DNA of 9,465 nucleotides from Candidatus Halomonas stercoripullorum (GCA_019114645.1 DXFC01000291.1:1-9465); one strand, 5' to 3'. Positions 1 through 6,625 are shown, counted from the stretch's first letter. A program made the numbers and translations. The notes: generated by a model from the letters alone, not told the origin.

Positions 1-734
1 TACGCGAGATCAACCTCGGTGGCACAGCGATTGGTACCGGCATTAATACCGACCCTCGCTATCAGCAGTTGGCAGTAGAAGAACTGGCCAGGATCAGTGG
101 CCAGCCATTGACGGCAGCCGAAGACCTGATCGCCGCCACTTCCGACATGGGTGACTTTGTGCAGCTCTCGGGCATGCTCAAGCGGCTGGCGGTCAAGCTG
201 TCCAAGATCAGCAATGACCTGCGTCTGCTCTCCAGCGGCCCCCGGACCGGCATTAACGAGATCAACCTGCCCGCACGCCAACCCGGCAGCTCGATCATGC
301 CGGGCAAGGTCAACCCGGTGATCCCCGAAGCCGTCAACCAGGTCACTTTTGAAGTGATCGGCAATGATCTGACACTGACGATGGCCGCCGAGGCCGGTCA
401 GCTACAGCTCAACGTCATGGAGCCGCTGATCACCTACAAGCTGTTCGATTCGGTACGCCTGCTGAGCCGGGCGATGACCATGCTGCGCGAACAGTGCGTG
501 GAAGGCATTACCGCCAACGAGGCTCGCTGCCGGGCGATGGTCGAGCAGTCGATCAGTCTGGTGACAGCCCTGAACCCGTATATCGGCTATGAAAATGCCA
601 CCCGTATTGCCCAGCAGGCGATGGCGACCGATACCGGGATTCTTGAGCTGGTGCGCCAGGAGGGTTTGCTGGATGAGGCGACCCTGACGGCGGCCCTGCA
701 TCCTGACAACATGACGGCGCCCTGCCTACGATAG
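1..734 (+). CDS. aspA: Aspartate ammonia-lyase (aspartase), 3' part only
   Basis: Catalyses reversible deamination of L-aspartate to fumarate and ammonia in the cytoplasm. The reading frame is open from base 3, so the gene starts left of the window; about 243 of roughly 470 residues are present. Visible are the block REINLGGTAIGTGINT near the start of the fragment and the superfamily signature GSSIMPGKVNP (codons from about 285), whose serine is the catalytic base on a flexible loop. The stretch NDLRLLSSGPRTGINEINLP and the block AAEAGQLQLNVMEP resemble E. coli AspA closely. Fumarase class II (FumC) shares the signature, but TAIGTGINT followed by ATSDMGDFV, and the ITANEARC block, fit aspartase better. 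The gene ends in a strong terminator and is convergent with the next gene. The N-terminal half cannot be judged. Confidence 0.93.
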   Translation, partial: REINLGGTAIGTGINTDPRYQQLAVEELARISGQPLTAAEDLIAATSDMGDFVQLSGMLKRLAVKLSKISNDLRLLSSGPRTGINEINLPARQPGSSIMPGKVNPVIPEAVNQVTFEVIGNDLTLTMAAEAGQLQLNVMEPLITYKLFDSVRLLSRAMTMLREQCVEGITANEARCRAMVEQSISLVTALNPYIGYENATRIAQQAMATDTGILELVRQEGLLDEATLTAALHPDNMTAPCLR

Positions 735-761
735 CCCTCTACCTCTCTATCGATCAGGCCT

Positions 762-795
762 GCAAAGGCGGCTACGGCCGCCTTTGCGCTTTTCT
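762..795 (+). terminator. Intrinsic terminator of aspA
   Basis: An 11-bp perfect stem (762-772 with 777-787) closes on the tetraloop TACG flanked by C and G, the very stable cUACGg type. It is followed by a T-rich run at 790-795. The T-run is on the + side only, so it serves aspA. The hairpin includes the stop codon (772-774) of the convergent lyase gene. Confidence 0.85.
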
Positions 796-1965
796 TAATA
801 CTTTATCAAGACGTGCCAGCGCCGCTTCAAGCTGTACGGCTGTGGTGCCGAAGTTGAGTCGCGCGAACCCCGGCTGGCCGAAATCAGCGCCATCGGAGAG
901 GGCGACCTTGGCTTCTTCCAGCAATACTTGCTGCGGCGAGCCTTGATACGGCGCCAGCCCTTCGGCCTGGCGCAGGTCAAGCCAGGCCAGATAGGTGGCT
1001 TCCGGCGGCTGCATGCTCACGCCGGGCCAGTGCGACACTCGCTCCACCAGGGTACGACGATGCCCGCGTAGCACCTCGAGTAGCGCGTGACGCCAGGGGT
1101 TGCCATGGGCATAGGCCGCTTGCGCCGCCACCAGTCCCAGGACATTGACATCCGGTAGCAAGCCACGGGCTGCGGCAGCAAAGCGCCGGCGCAGCGCGGG
1201 GTCGGGAACAATGGCACACGCTGCCGTGAGGCCGGCGATATTGAACGTCTTGGAAGGCGCCCACAGGGTAATGGTGCGTGACGCCAGTGCCGGGAAAACG
1301 GCAGCCAGCGGACGGTGTAGCGCGCCTTCATTCAATAGCAGGTCGCAATGCAGTTCGTCGGATACCACCAGCAAATCATGGCGCTCGACCAGCTCCGCCA
1401 AGCCGGCCAGTTCTGCATGGCTCCACACACGCCCGGTAGGATTGTGAGGATGGCACCAGAGCAGCAGACGCGTCTCGGAGGTGATGGCCGCCTCCAGCGC
1501 TTCGAGATCCAGCTGCCACGGCTCGCCGGGCCCAGCGGGCTCGGCCAGCGCTGCCTGCTGGGGTAAGCGCCCGGTACGCTCCGCCACCTTTAGAAAGGGC
1601 GGATAAATGGGGGTTATCGTCAACACGCCATCACCCGGCTCGGTAAGCGCGAGGCTGGCCAGATGCAGGGCGGGCACCACGCCAGGCAGCCACAACTGCC
1701 AGTCGGGCTCAATCGGCCAGTGATACTCCCGTGCGCTCCACTCGCACAGTGTAGTGCGCAGTTGTGCCGACACTGCGCCATAGCCGAACACGCCGTGATC
1801 GACCCGGGCCTGCAGCGCCTCGATTACCGGGGGTGGTGAACGAAAGTCCATATCCGCCACCCACAGCGGCAGAATACTGGCATCATAGCGCTGCCACTTT
1901 TGCGTGGACCATTCGCCACCCTCAGGATGGCGACGCTCAACGGACGTGGCAAAATCGAATATCAT
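772..1965 (-). CDS. MalY/PatB-type PLP-dependent C-S lyase (putative cystathionine beta-lyase)
   Basis: A 397-aa fold-type I PLP enzyme of the MalY/PatB group, which cleaves the C-S bond of cystathionine or cysteine conjugates to give a thiol, pyruvate and ammonia. It is presumably cytoplasmic. Seen in the protein: PLWVADMDF (33-41), typical of this group; GVFGYG (58-63); HPHNPTGR (172-179); SDELHCDL (202-209), with the PLP-contacting Asp; and APSKTFNIAGL (236-246), where Lys239 is the Schiff-base lysine. The length matches the family (about 390). The start at 1965 is supported by GAGGA at 1973-1977, seven bases upstream. It is a single gene, convergent with aspA and divergent from the membrane protein gene. 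Whether the true substrate is cystathionine, a cysteine conjugate or another amino acid cannot be told from sequence; an aminotransferase role is the alternative. Confidence 0.88.
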   Translation of the reverse strand: MIFDFATSVERRHPEGGEWSTQKWQRYDASILPLWVADMDFRSPPPVIEALQARVDHGVFGYGAVSAQLRTTLCEWSAREYHWPIEPDWQLWLPGVVPALHLASLALTEPGDGVLTITPIYPPFLKVAERTGRLPQQAALAEPAGPGEPWQLDLEALEAAITSETRLLLWCHPHNPTGRVWSHAELAGLAELVERHDLLVVSDELHCDLLLNEGALHRPLAAVFPALASRTITLWAPSKTFNIAGLTAACAIVPDPALRRRFAAAARGLLPDVNVLGLVAAQAAYAHGNPWRHALLEVLRGHRRTLVERVSHWPGVSMQPPEATYLAWLDLRQAEGLAPYQGSPQQVLLEEAKVALSDGADFGQPGFARLNFGTTAVQLEAALARLDKVLRKAQRRP

Positions 1966-1985
1966 GAAGCAATCCTCGACATGCG

Positions 1986-2014
1986 GATATATGGTCGGGG
2001 CACTCTGCCGTCAA
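1986..2014 (-). promoter_or_regulatory. Possible sigma-70 promoter of the C-S lyase gene
   Basis: On the minus strand TTGACG (2009-2014) is followed after exactly 17 bases by TATATC (1986-1991). The -35 box is a 5/6 match and the -10 a 4/6 match. Transcription would start near 1979, leaving a very short leader directly before the Shine-Dalgarno at 1973-1977. Confidence 0.5.
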
Positions 2015-2098
2015 AACAGTATGTCATGCCAAGTTAGCGCGACCTGCCAGACTCTGTCATGTGTGCTATGGCTCTTTTGTGCAAGGAAATTCATAAAA

Positions 2099-2914
2099 AT
2101 GGATGTCCCCCTGAGTTGGCAGCTGGCCAAACTTGCGATTTCAATTGGTATTGTGCTGGGCTTGTCATTGGTCGCCGAGCGTGTCAGCACCCGCATCGCC
2201 GGCCTGCTGGCCGGTTATCCCCTCGGCACGGCGATCGCCCTGTTCTTCATCGGCCTGGAAATTGCGCCTGCGTTTGCCGCCGAGAGTGCGGTGTTCAGCC
2301 TCGCCGGCTTTACCGCCACCATGGCCCTGGGCTGTGGCTATCTGCTATGCGGGCGTCGCGATGGCCTGCGCGGTGTACTAGGCGGAACCATTGGCGCACT
2401 GGTTGCCTGGTGGCTGGCGAGCCTGATATTGACCCGCTTTGAGTTCGATCGTCTCAGCGGCACTCTGGTCACCCTGGTGGCCATTTTCGGCTTTACCTGG
2501 CTTTACCGTCGCATACCGGAGATTCGTGCCACACCCCGCCCGGGTGGGGCACGCTGGCCGGCACTGCTCATGCGGGCCGGACTCGCCACCGCCATTGTGT
2601 TTATCGTGACCGCGCTTGCGCATGTGGTACCCGCTTCCTGGGCCGGCATGCTGGCGGCCTTTCCGATCTCGATGTATCCGCTGCTGGTGATCCTGCATCT
2701 CACCCATGGTGCAGCACCGGCCGCGACGGTGATCAAGCACTACCCCGCGGGATTGGGATCACTGCTCAGTTATACGCTCTGTGTGTCGCTCACCTACGCC
2801 ACGCTGGGGCTGCTGTGGGGCACTCTGCTGGGATTCGCTGTCGCCACCCTGTGGCTACTGGGCTGGATGAAGCTGCAAAGCTGGTACGGTGCGCGGCAAG
2901 CCGCCAAGGCTTGA
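2099..2914 (+). CDS. Multi-spanning membrane protein with internally duplicated halves
   Basis: A 271-aa, very hydrophobic inner-membrane protein that I cannot assign to a named function. The start at 2099 (MDVPLSW) is chosen because hydrophobic sequence begins there and AAGGA lies at 2083-2087. The frame is open further upstream to 1904, but that part would overlap the divergent gene and is not membrane-like. Hydrophobic segments lie at about 8-26, 33-52, 64-83, 96-112, 119-136, 161-178, 182-201, 219-240 and 242-257. Residues 34-70 (AGLLAGYPLG...SLAG) align without gaps to 182-218 (AGMLAAFPIS...PAG), so the protein seems to be two related halves, as in many transporters. Each half vaguely recalls the small GlpM/DUF3147 type of membrane protein (short helices around a Tyr/Phe-Pro motif); this is recollection and unverified. 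A transport role is inference only. A 78-bp gap separates it from the downstream thioesterase gene, with no obvious terminator. Confidence 0.8.
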   Translation: MDVPLSWQLAKLAISIGIVLGLSLVAERVSTRIAGLLAGYPLGTAIALFFIGLEIAPAFAAESAVFSLAGFTATMALGCGYLLCGRRDGLRGVLGGTIGALVAWWLASLILTRFEFDRLSGTLVTLVAIFGFTWLYRRIPEIRATPRPGGARWPALLMRAGLATAIVFIVTALAHVVPASWAGMLAAFPISMYPLLVILHLTHGAAPAATVIKHYPAGLGSLLSYTLCVSLTYATLGLLWGTLLGFAVATLWLLGWMKLQSWYGARQAAKA

Positions 2915-2992
2915 CCCGGCACTTGCCCGGCGCGATGCTCCAAGCCTGCTGACGACACGCTCTAAAGCCATCAATGACAAGGAAAAACACCC

Positions 2993-3406
2993 ATGTTCGT
3001 GCGTACCATCGAGCCCGCCTTCTACGACACCGATGCGCTTGGGCACATCAACAACACGCGGCTGCCGGCCTGGTTCGAGCTGGCCCGCAACGACCTGTTC
3101 CGCCTGTTCACACCGGATCTCGACCCGCGCCAGTGGCGGTTGATCATGGCCCGCATGGAGGTCGATTTTCGGGCCGAGCTCTATTATGGCAGCGATATCG
3201 AGATTCGCACCTATCTCTCGCGCTTGGGTAATAGCTCTTTCACTGTCACCCAGGAAGCCTGGCAGGAGGGCAAGCTGACCAACGTGGGCCACGCCGTGCT
3301 GGTGCAGTTCGACCATCAAGCCAAACGTGCCGTGCCTATCGAGGGCGCGCTGCGCGAGGCCCTGGAGGCACATTTGCAGCCGTTTGAAGAGCCGGTCGGT
3401 GCATGA
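2993..3406 (+). CDS. Acyl-CoA thioesterase of the YbgC/4HBT hot-dog family
   Basis: A 137-aa single hot-dog domain protein, the usual length of the family, expected to hydrolyse acyl-CoA or a related thioester in the cytoplasm. The N-terminal block YDTDALGHINNTRLPAWFE (residues 11-29) is the family signature; Asp14 sits where the catalytic Asp of 4-hydroxybenzoyl-CoA thioesterases and YbgC lies, and GHINN forms the start of the buried helix. The later stretch MARMEVDFRAELYYGSDIEI is the typical second strand region. The start is supported by AAGGA at 2979-2983, nine bases upstream. Its stop codon overlaps the start of ybaK (ATGA), so the two are probably translationally coupled. It lacks the tol-pal neighbours of classical ybgC, so substrate and symbol stay open. 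Confidence 0.88.
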   Translation: MFVRTIEPAFYDTDALGHINNTRLPAWFELARNDLFRLFTPDLDPRQWRLIMARMEVDFRAELYYGSDIEIRTYLSRLGNSSFTVTQEAWQEGKLTNVGHAVLVQFDHQAKRAVPIEGALREALEAHLQPFEEPVGA

Positions 3407-3870
3407 CTCCGGCAGTGAAGGTGCTGGAACGCGACGGTGCTGACTTCGAGCTGCGCGACTATGAGCACGACCCACGCGCTCCGGCTTATGGTGAGGAGGC
3501 GGCACGCGCCCTGGGGCTGGATCCCGACAGCGTATTCAAGACGCTGGTCGCCCGGCTTGATGATGGACGCCTGGCGGTAGGCATTGTCCCCGTCAGCGGC
3601 CAGCTCGATCTCAAGGCGCTGGCCCGGGCGGCCGGTGCCCGCCGTGCCACCCTGGCGGAACCCGCCGAGGCGGAGCGCGCTACCGGCTATGTACTTGGCG
3701 GCATCAGCCCGCTGGGCCAAAAAAAGCGGTTAGCCACTTTTCTCGATGTCAGCGCTGAAACACTTGAGCGGATTCATGTAAGTGCCGGACGCCGTGGCCT
3801 GGAAATCGGGCTGGCACCAGCTGACTTGATTCGCCTGAGCCAGGCGCGCCTGGTTCCCCTGGCACGTTAA
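3403..3870 (+). CDS. ybaK: Cys-tRNA(Pro)/Cys-tRNA(Cys) deacylase YbaK
   Basis: A 155-aa editing protein that hydrolyses Cys wrongly attached to tRNA(Pro), acting in trans with prolyl-tRNA synthetase and thereby keeping Cys out of Pro codons. The sequence follows E. coli YbaK almost end to end: MTPAVKVLE at the N-terminus, YEHDP (20-24), VFKTLVA with Lys46 (the conserved lysine shown to be essential in the family), VSGQLDLKALA in the middle, and the highly conserved TGYVLGGISPLGQKKRL block followed by VSAGRRGLEI. Length agrees with the family (about 155-160). It starts inside the stop codon of the thioesterase gene (ATGA, 4-bp overlap) and has no clear Shine-Dalgarno of its own beyond that coupling. 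Confidence 0.95.
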   Translation: MTPAVKVLERDGADFELRDYEHDPRAPAYGEEAARALGLDPDSVFKTLVARLDDGRLAVGIVPVSGQLDLKALARAAGARRATLAEPAEAERATGYVLGGISPLGQKKRLATFLDVSAETLERIHVSAGRRGLEIGLAPADLIRLSQARLVPLAR

Positions 3871-3965
3871 TAGGTAGTGCTATTGTGAGCTGACCCCAGA
3901 CCATTAGGGTCCAAGCTGTATGCCCCGTCAGCAGGCGGGCCAATCACCGCCGGCAGGAGTGATAC

Positions 3966-4295
3966 ATGGTCATTCGCTACAATCTTTGGCTTGAGCCTGA
4001 CAACGTGGCCCGGCACGTTGCAGTAGAGGCCGACCTGGAGCGCTATTTCATGGAGCGCTTCGCCGACTACCCCCACATCCGCTTGTTTGGCGCCGACCCC
4101 TATGATTATGATGCGCCGTTCAATCGTCTTTATGATGTGCTGATGGCGCGGGCCCGCGAGTATTGTGAGCACCAATGGCGCGGCTATGTACCTTCGCCCA
4201 CACAGCTCAATCGCACTTTTTTCCGCGCCGTGGGCCGCTCGAACAAGTTCATACGGGACTCCCACGATGGTAATCCAGACCGACCAGGCTCCTGA
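3966..4295 (+). CDS. Uncharacterised 109-aa protein upstream of DUF501
   Basis: I do not recognise the family. It is a soluble-looking protein without signal peptide or membrane segment, rich in aromatic and charged residues, with an acidic-tyrosine patch DPYDYD (about 44-49) and a central FNRLYDVLMARAREYCEHQW helix-like stretch. The coding call rests on an excellent Shine-Dalgarno (AGGAG, 3955-3959, six bases before ATG), a codon pattern with G/C-rich third positions like its neighbours, and tight coupling to the next gene: its last 29 bp overlap the DUF501 start. A long minus-strand frame (3867-4265) covers the same DNA but lacks such support. The C-terminal tail (SHDGNPDRPGS) lies in the overlap and looks unstructured. 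Confidence 0.72.
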   Translation: MVIRYNLWLEPDNVARHVAVEADLERYFMERFADYPHIRLFGADPYDYDAPFNRLYDVLMARAREYCEHQWRGYVPSPTQLNRTFFRAVGRSNKFIRDSHDGNPDRPGS

Positions 4296-4788
4296 TCAAC
4301 ACCAGCTTGCCCTTATCGCCGAGCAGTTGGGACGTGCCCCGCGCGGCATTGAGGCGGTCGCTGCGGTGGATGGCAATGGCACGCCACTGGTACTGCGCAT
4401 GGCGCCTATCGTCGACAGCAAGCCTTTTCCCACGCTTTACTGGCTCAGCTGCGAACGCCTCAAGATCGAGATTTCCCGTATCGAGGCCAGTGGCGTCATC
4501 AAGCAGCTCGAAACCCGACTGCAGGAAGATGCCGACTTCCTCGCCGCTTATCATGCCAGCCACCGCGCTTACGTTGACGCTCGCTGGGAATACATGAGCG
4601 CCGCGCAACGCCAAGAGGTCGAACGGCTGGCTTATACAGAGATACTGCGCGAACGCGGCATTGGCGGTATCGCCAACTGGGATCAGGTGCGCTGCCTGCA
4701 TACCCAATATGCCCATCATCTCTGCGGCAATAATGTCATTGGCCAATGGCTCGACGCCGAGTTCAACGTGATCGACTGCCTGCCCTGA
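4267..4788 (+). CDS. DUF501 domain protein
   Basis: A 173-aa protein that spans the whole DUF501 family; its biochemical role is unknown. Diagnostic parts are LGRAPRGIEAVA (21-32), FPTLYWLSC (54-62), SRIEASGVIKQLETRL (70-85), and near the C-terminus RCLHTQYAHHLCGNNVIG (142-159). These conserved Cys and His residues (Cys62, Cys143, His145, His150) could bind metal, which is inference. In actinobacteria DUF501 genes usually lie next to exopolyphosphatase and cell-division genes; no such neighbour is present here. The start at 4267 is the first ATG that begins just before the conserved region and has GGGA at 4255-4258; an upstream in-frame ATG at 4165 would lie deep inside the preceding gene. 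The stop codon is part of a terminator hairpin. Confidence 0.88.
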   Translation: MVIQTDQAPDQHQLALIAEQLGRAPRGIEAVAAVDGNGTPLVLRMAPIVDSKPFPTLYWLSCERLKIEISRIEASGVIKQLETRLQEDADFLAAYHASHRAYVDARWEYMSAAQRQEVERLAYTEILRERGIGGIANWDQVRCLHTQYAHHLCGNNVIGQWLDAEFNVIDCLP

Positions 4789-4804
4789 ACCAGGGCGGGC
4801 TTTT
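4778..4804 (+). terminator. Terminator-like hairpin between DUF501 and LOG genes
   Basis: A 10-bp stem (4778-4787 with 4791-4800, one G-T pair) with the three-base loop AAC is followed by TTTT at 4801-4804. The stop codon of the DUF501 gene (4786-4788) lies in the stem and loop. The T-run is short, so termination may be partial. The Shine-Dalgarno of the next gene begins eight bases later. Confidence 0.7.
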
Positions 4805-4823
4805 GTCTGCCAAGGAGAAATTC

Positions 4824-5381
4824 ATGTCAAGATTTTGTGTTTACCTGGGTTCCCGCACAGGGAATAACCCTGTTTTCATGGCCGCTGCTCAAGCGCTCGG
4901 CCGTGAACTGGCACTGCGCGGCCACGGCCTGGTCTATGGAGGAGCCCGGATCGGTCTGATGGGCGCACTGGCTGACGCGGTACTGGAGCATGGTGGCGAG
5001 GTTATCGGCGTCATGCCCCATCATCTGGTAGAGCGCGAACAGGCACACACTGGCTTGCCCACGCTGATTCGGGTAAACAACATGCATGAGCGCAAGGCCA
5101 GTATGGCGGCCCATGCCGATGCCTTTATCGCTCTACCGGGGGGTATCGGCACCCTGGAAGAGCTATTTGAAGTCTGGACCTGGCAGTATCTAGACCTGCA
5201 TGACAAACCCATCGGGGTGCTCGACACCGCCAGCTTCTACACGCCCCTGCTGAGCTTCCTCGACAACACTGTCGAGCATGGTTTCCTGGCCGCCCGGACC
5301 CGGGCCAACCTGCTGGCTGCTGCCGAACCTGCTGCCCTGGTGGATGCCCTGGAAAGCCGGCTGGCTACCACAGAAGCCTGA
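4824..5381 (+). CDS. LOG family protein (TIGR00730), putative nucleoside 5'-monophosphate phosphoribohydrolase
   Basis: A 185-aa Rossmann-like cytoplasmic enzyme of the LOG ('lonely guy') type. Characterised members release the base from cytokinin nucleotides or from AMP, giving ribose 5-phosphate. The family signature PGGIGTLEE is at 105-113, and the companion motifs are YGGARIGLMG (38-47) and MHERK (87-91), which supply the catalytic Arg and Glu and the phosphate-binding loop. The length is normal for the short, type-I form. The start at 4824 is fixed by AAGGAGA at 4812-4818. Bacterial members are often misannotated as lysine decarboxylases; nothing here supports that activity. The true substrate is unknown. 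It follows the DUF501 hairpin directly, so it probably needs read-through or a promoter inside DUF501. Confidence 0.93.
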   Translation: MSRFCVYLGSRTGNNPVFMAAAQALGRELALRGHGLVYGGARIGLMGALADAVLEHGGEVIGVMPHHLVEREQAHTGLPTLIRVNNMHERKASMAAHADAFIALPGGIGTLEELFEVWTWQYLDLHDKPIGVLDTASFYTPLLSFLDNTVEHGFLAARTRANLLAAAEPAALVDALESRLATTEA

Positions 5382-5391
5382 TAACCGCTAT

Positions 5392-5420
5392 TTGCCGCCT
5401 TTATAGGGCTCAACTAGTAT
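5392..5420 (+). promoter_or_regulatory. Possible sigma-70 promoter of the aldo/keto reductase gene
   Basis: TTGCCG (5392-5397), a 17-base spacer and TAGTAT (5415-5420) form a 4/6 plus 4/6 match at the best spacing, just after the LOG stop codon and 24 bases before the reductase start. It is a weak match but well placed. Confidence 0.4.
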
Positions 5421-5444
5421 GTTGGTTTTGTGACAGGAGTGATA

Positions 5445-6479
5445 ATGCAGACACGACCGCTTGGCGACACGGGAATCGAGGTTAGCCGCCTGTGCCTGGG
5501 CACCATGACCTTCGGCGAGCAGAACGGCGAAGCCGAGGCTCATGAGCAGCTCGATCGGGCTGTCTCTTTCGGCATCAATTTTATCGACACTGCCGAGATG
5601 TACCCGGTGCCTCCCCATGCCGAGACCCAGGGCCGCACCGAGAGCTATATCGGCAGCTGGCTCAAACGTCGTGAAAGCCGCGATGATGTCATCCTCGCGA
5701 CCAAAGCGGCCGGCCCGGGGATGGAGCATATTCGTGGTGGCTCACGCTTGAGCCGCGAGCAGCTGCACCAGGCCATCGACAGCAGCTTGCAGCGGCTACA
5801 GACCGATTATATCGATCTCTATCAACTGCACTGGCCCGAGCGTAGCACCAACTACTTTGGCCGCCTGGGTTATGAGCACAGCGAGAATGAAGAGGACACC
5901 ACCCCTCTCGAAGTGAGTCTCGCCGCCCTCAAGGAGCTGGTAGATGCCGGCAAGGTGCGCGCTATCGGGCTTTCCAACGAAACGCCTTGGGGCGTCATGA
6001 AAACGCTGCAGCTGGCCGAGCGTTTGGGCCTGCCCCGGGTAGCCTCGGTACAGAACCCCTACAACCTGCTCAACCGCACTTTCGAGGTTGGCCTGGCCGA
6101 GATCGCCCACCGTGAAAATGTCGGCCTGCTGGCCTACTCGCCACTGGCTTTCGGCATGCTGTCGGGCAAGTACCTGGACGGAGCGCGGCCGGCAAATGCC
6201 CGCTTGACGCTCTACGAGCGCTTCAAGCGCTATACCTCTCCGCTGGCGGAGCAGGCCACCCAGGCCTACGTCGAAATCGCCCGTCGGTATGAACTGGACC
6301 CGGCACAAATGGCGCTGGCTTTCGTCAACTCGCGCAGCTTCCTGACCAGCAACATCATCGGTGCCACCACCATGGAGCAGCTGGAGTGCAATCTGGCCAG
6401 TGAGTCACTCAAGCTGGACCAGGAGGTGCTGGACGCCATCGAAGAGGTGCATCAGCGCATTCCCAACCCCTCGCCCTGA
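5445..6479 (+). CDS. tas: Tas-like NADP(H)-dependent aldo/keto reductase
   Basis: A 344-aa TIM-barrel oxidoreductase of the aldo/keto reductase superfamily, closely following E. coli Tas (346 aa) along its whole length. Shared stretches include LGTMTFGEQN (18-27), GINFIDTAEMYPVPP (43-57), LQTDYIDLYQLHWPER (118-133), GLSNETPWGVM, QNPYNLLNRTFEVGLAE and DPAQMALAFV. The usual catalytic tetrad is Asp48, Tyr53, Lys87 and His129. E. coli Tas was found as a suppressor of tyrosine auxotrophy, but its natural substrate is not settled, so physiological role stays open. AGGAG at 5435-5439 supports the ATG at 5445; an in-frame GTG at 5430 is less likely. A small GC-rich hairpin spans the stop codon (6467-6483) without a T-run, so termination there is uncertain. 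Confidence 0.93.
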   Translation: MQTRPLGDTGIEVSRLCLGTMTFGEQNGEAEAHEQLDRAVSFGINFIDTAEMYPVPPHAETQGRTESYIGSWLKRRESRDDVILATKAAGPGMEHIRGGSRLSREQLHQAIDSSLQRLQTDYIDLYQLHWPERSTNYFGRLGYEHSENEEDTTPLEVSLAALKELVDAGKVRAIGLSNETPWGVMKTLQLAERLGLPRVASVQNPYNLLNRTFEVGLAEIAHRENVGLLAYSPLAFGMLSGKYLDGARPANARLTLYERFKRYTSPLAEQATQAYVEIARRYELDPAQMALAFVNSRSFLTSNIIGATTMEQLECNLASESLKLDQEVLDAIEEVHQRIPNPSP

Positions 6480-6541
6480 GGGGCTTGTGGGCAGGCTGTG
6501 CATTGGCACACCTTCGCCGGGACGACTACTGGATTGCCATA

Positions 6542-6568
6542 CCGGGGCTATCATCGCGATAGCCCCGG
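6542..6568. promoter_or_regulatory. 11-bp palindrome at the -35 region of yaaA (possible regulator site)
   Basis: Arms 6542-6552 and 6558-6568 are perfect inverted repeats around a 5-base centre. Inside lies CTAT (6548-6551), seven bases, then ATAG (6559-6562), the spacing of the two inner elements of the OxyR consensus; the outer elements are not matched. There is no T-run on either side, so a terminator is less likely. Its centre lies about 43 bases before the predicted transcription start. Confidence 0.45.
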
Positions 6569-6585
6569 CGGCGTTACGTGGCTAG

Positions 6586-6591
6586 TATAAT
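6586..6591 (+). promoter_or_regulatory. -10 box of yaaA promoter
   Basis: A perfect TATAAT lies 35 bases before the yaaA start codon. At 17-base spacing the -35 position (6563-6568) is CCCCGG, which is no -35 box and is part of the palindrome arm. This suggests a promoter that depends on an activator. Confidence 0.6.
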
Positions 6592-6625
6592 CACCGTCTA
6601 TCCATCCCGGTACAGGAGCGTGCCC

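Noticed and set aside
1904..2098. 65-codon N-terminal extension of the membrane protein
   Set aside because: It overlaps the divergent lyase gene, is Cys/Ser-rich and not membrane-like, and a good start with AAGGA exists at 2099.
2855..3505. 216-codon minus-strand frame
   Set aside because: It lies opposite the end of the membrane protein gene, the thioesterase and the start of ybaK, all of which are supported; it is a GC-rich shadow.
3890..3945. Short inverted repeats after ybaK (GACCC/GGGTC and CCCG/CGGG)
   Set aside because: The stems are only 4-5 bp with long loops and no T-run; not enough for a terminator or operator.
3867..4265. 132-codon minus-strand frame opposite the 109-aa gene
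   Set aside because: It has no good ribosome site and no recognisable protein features, and its plus-strand rival has a strong AGGAG and is coupled to DUF501.
4249..4746. 165-codon minus-strand frame
   Set aside because: It is fully antisense to the DUF501 gene, whose conserved motifs leave no doubt about the coding strand.
4737..4748. Perfect 12-bp palindrome (CATTGGCCAATG) about 75 bp before the LOG gene
   Set aside because: It lies in conserved DUF501 coding sequence (NNVIGQWL), is short, and has no promoter elements placed sensibly around it; chance is the simplest account.
6494..6512. Small hairpin downstream of tas
   Set aside because: The stem has a bulge and no T-run follows; too weak to call a terminator.
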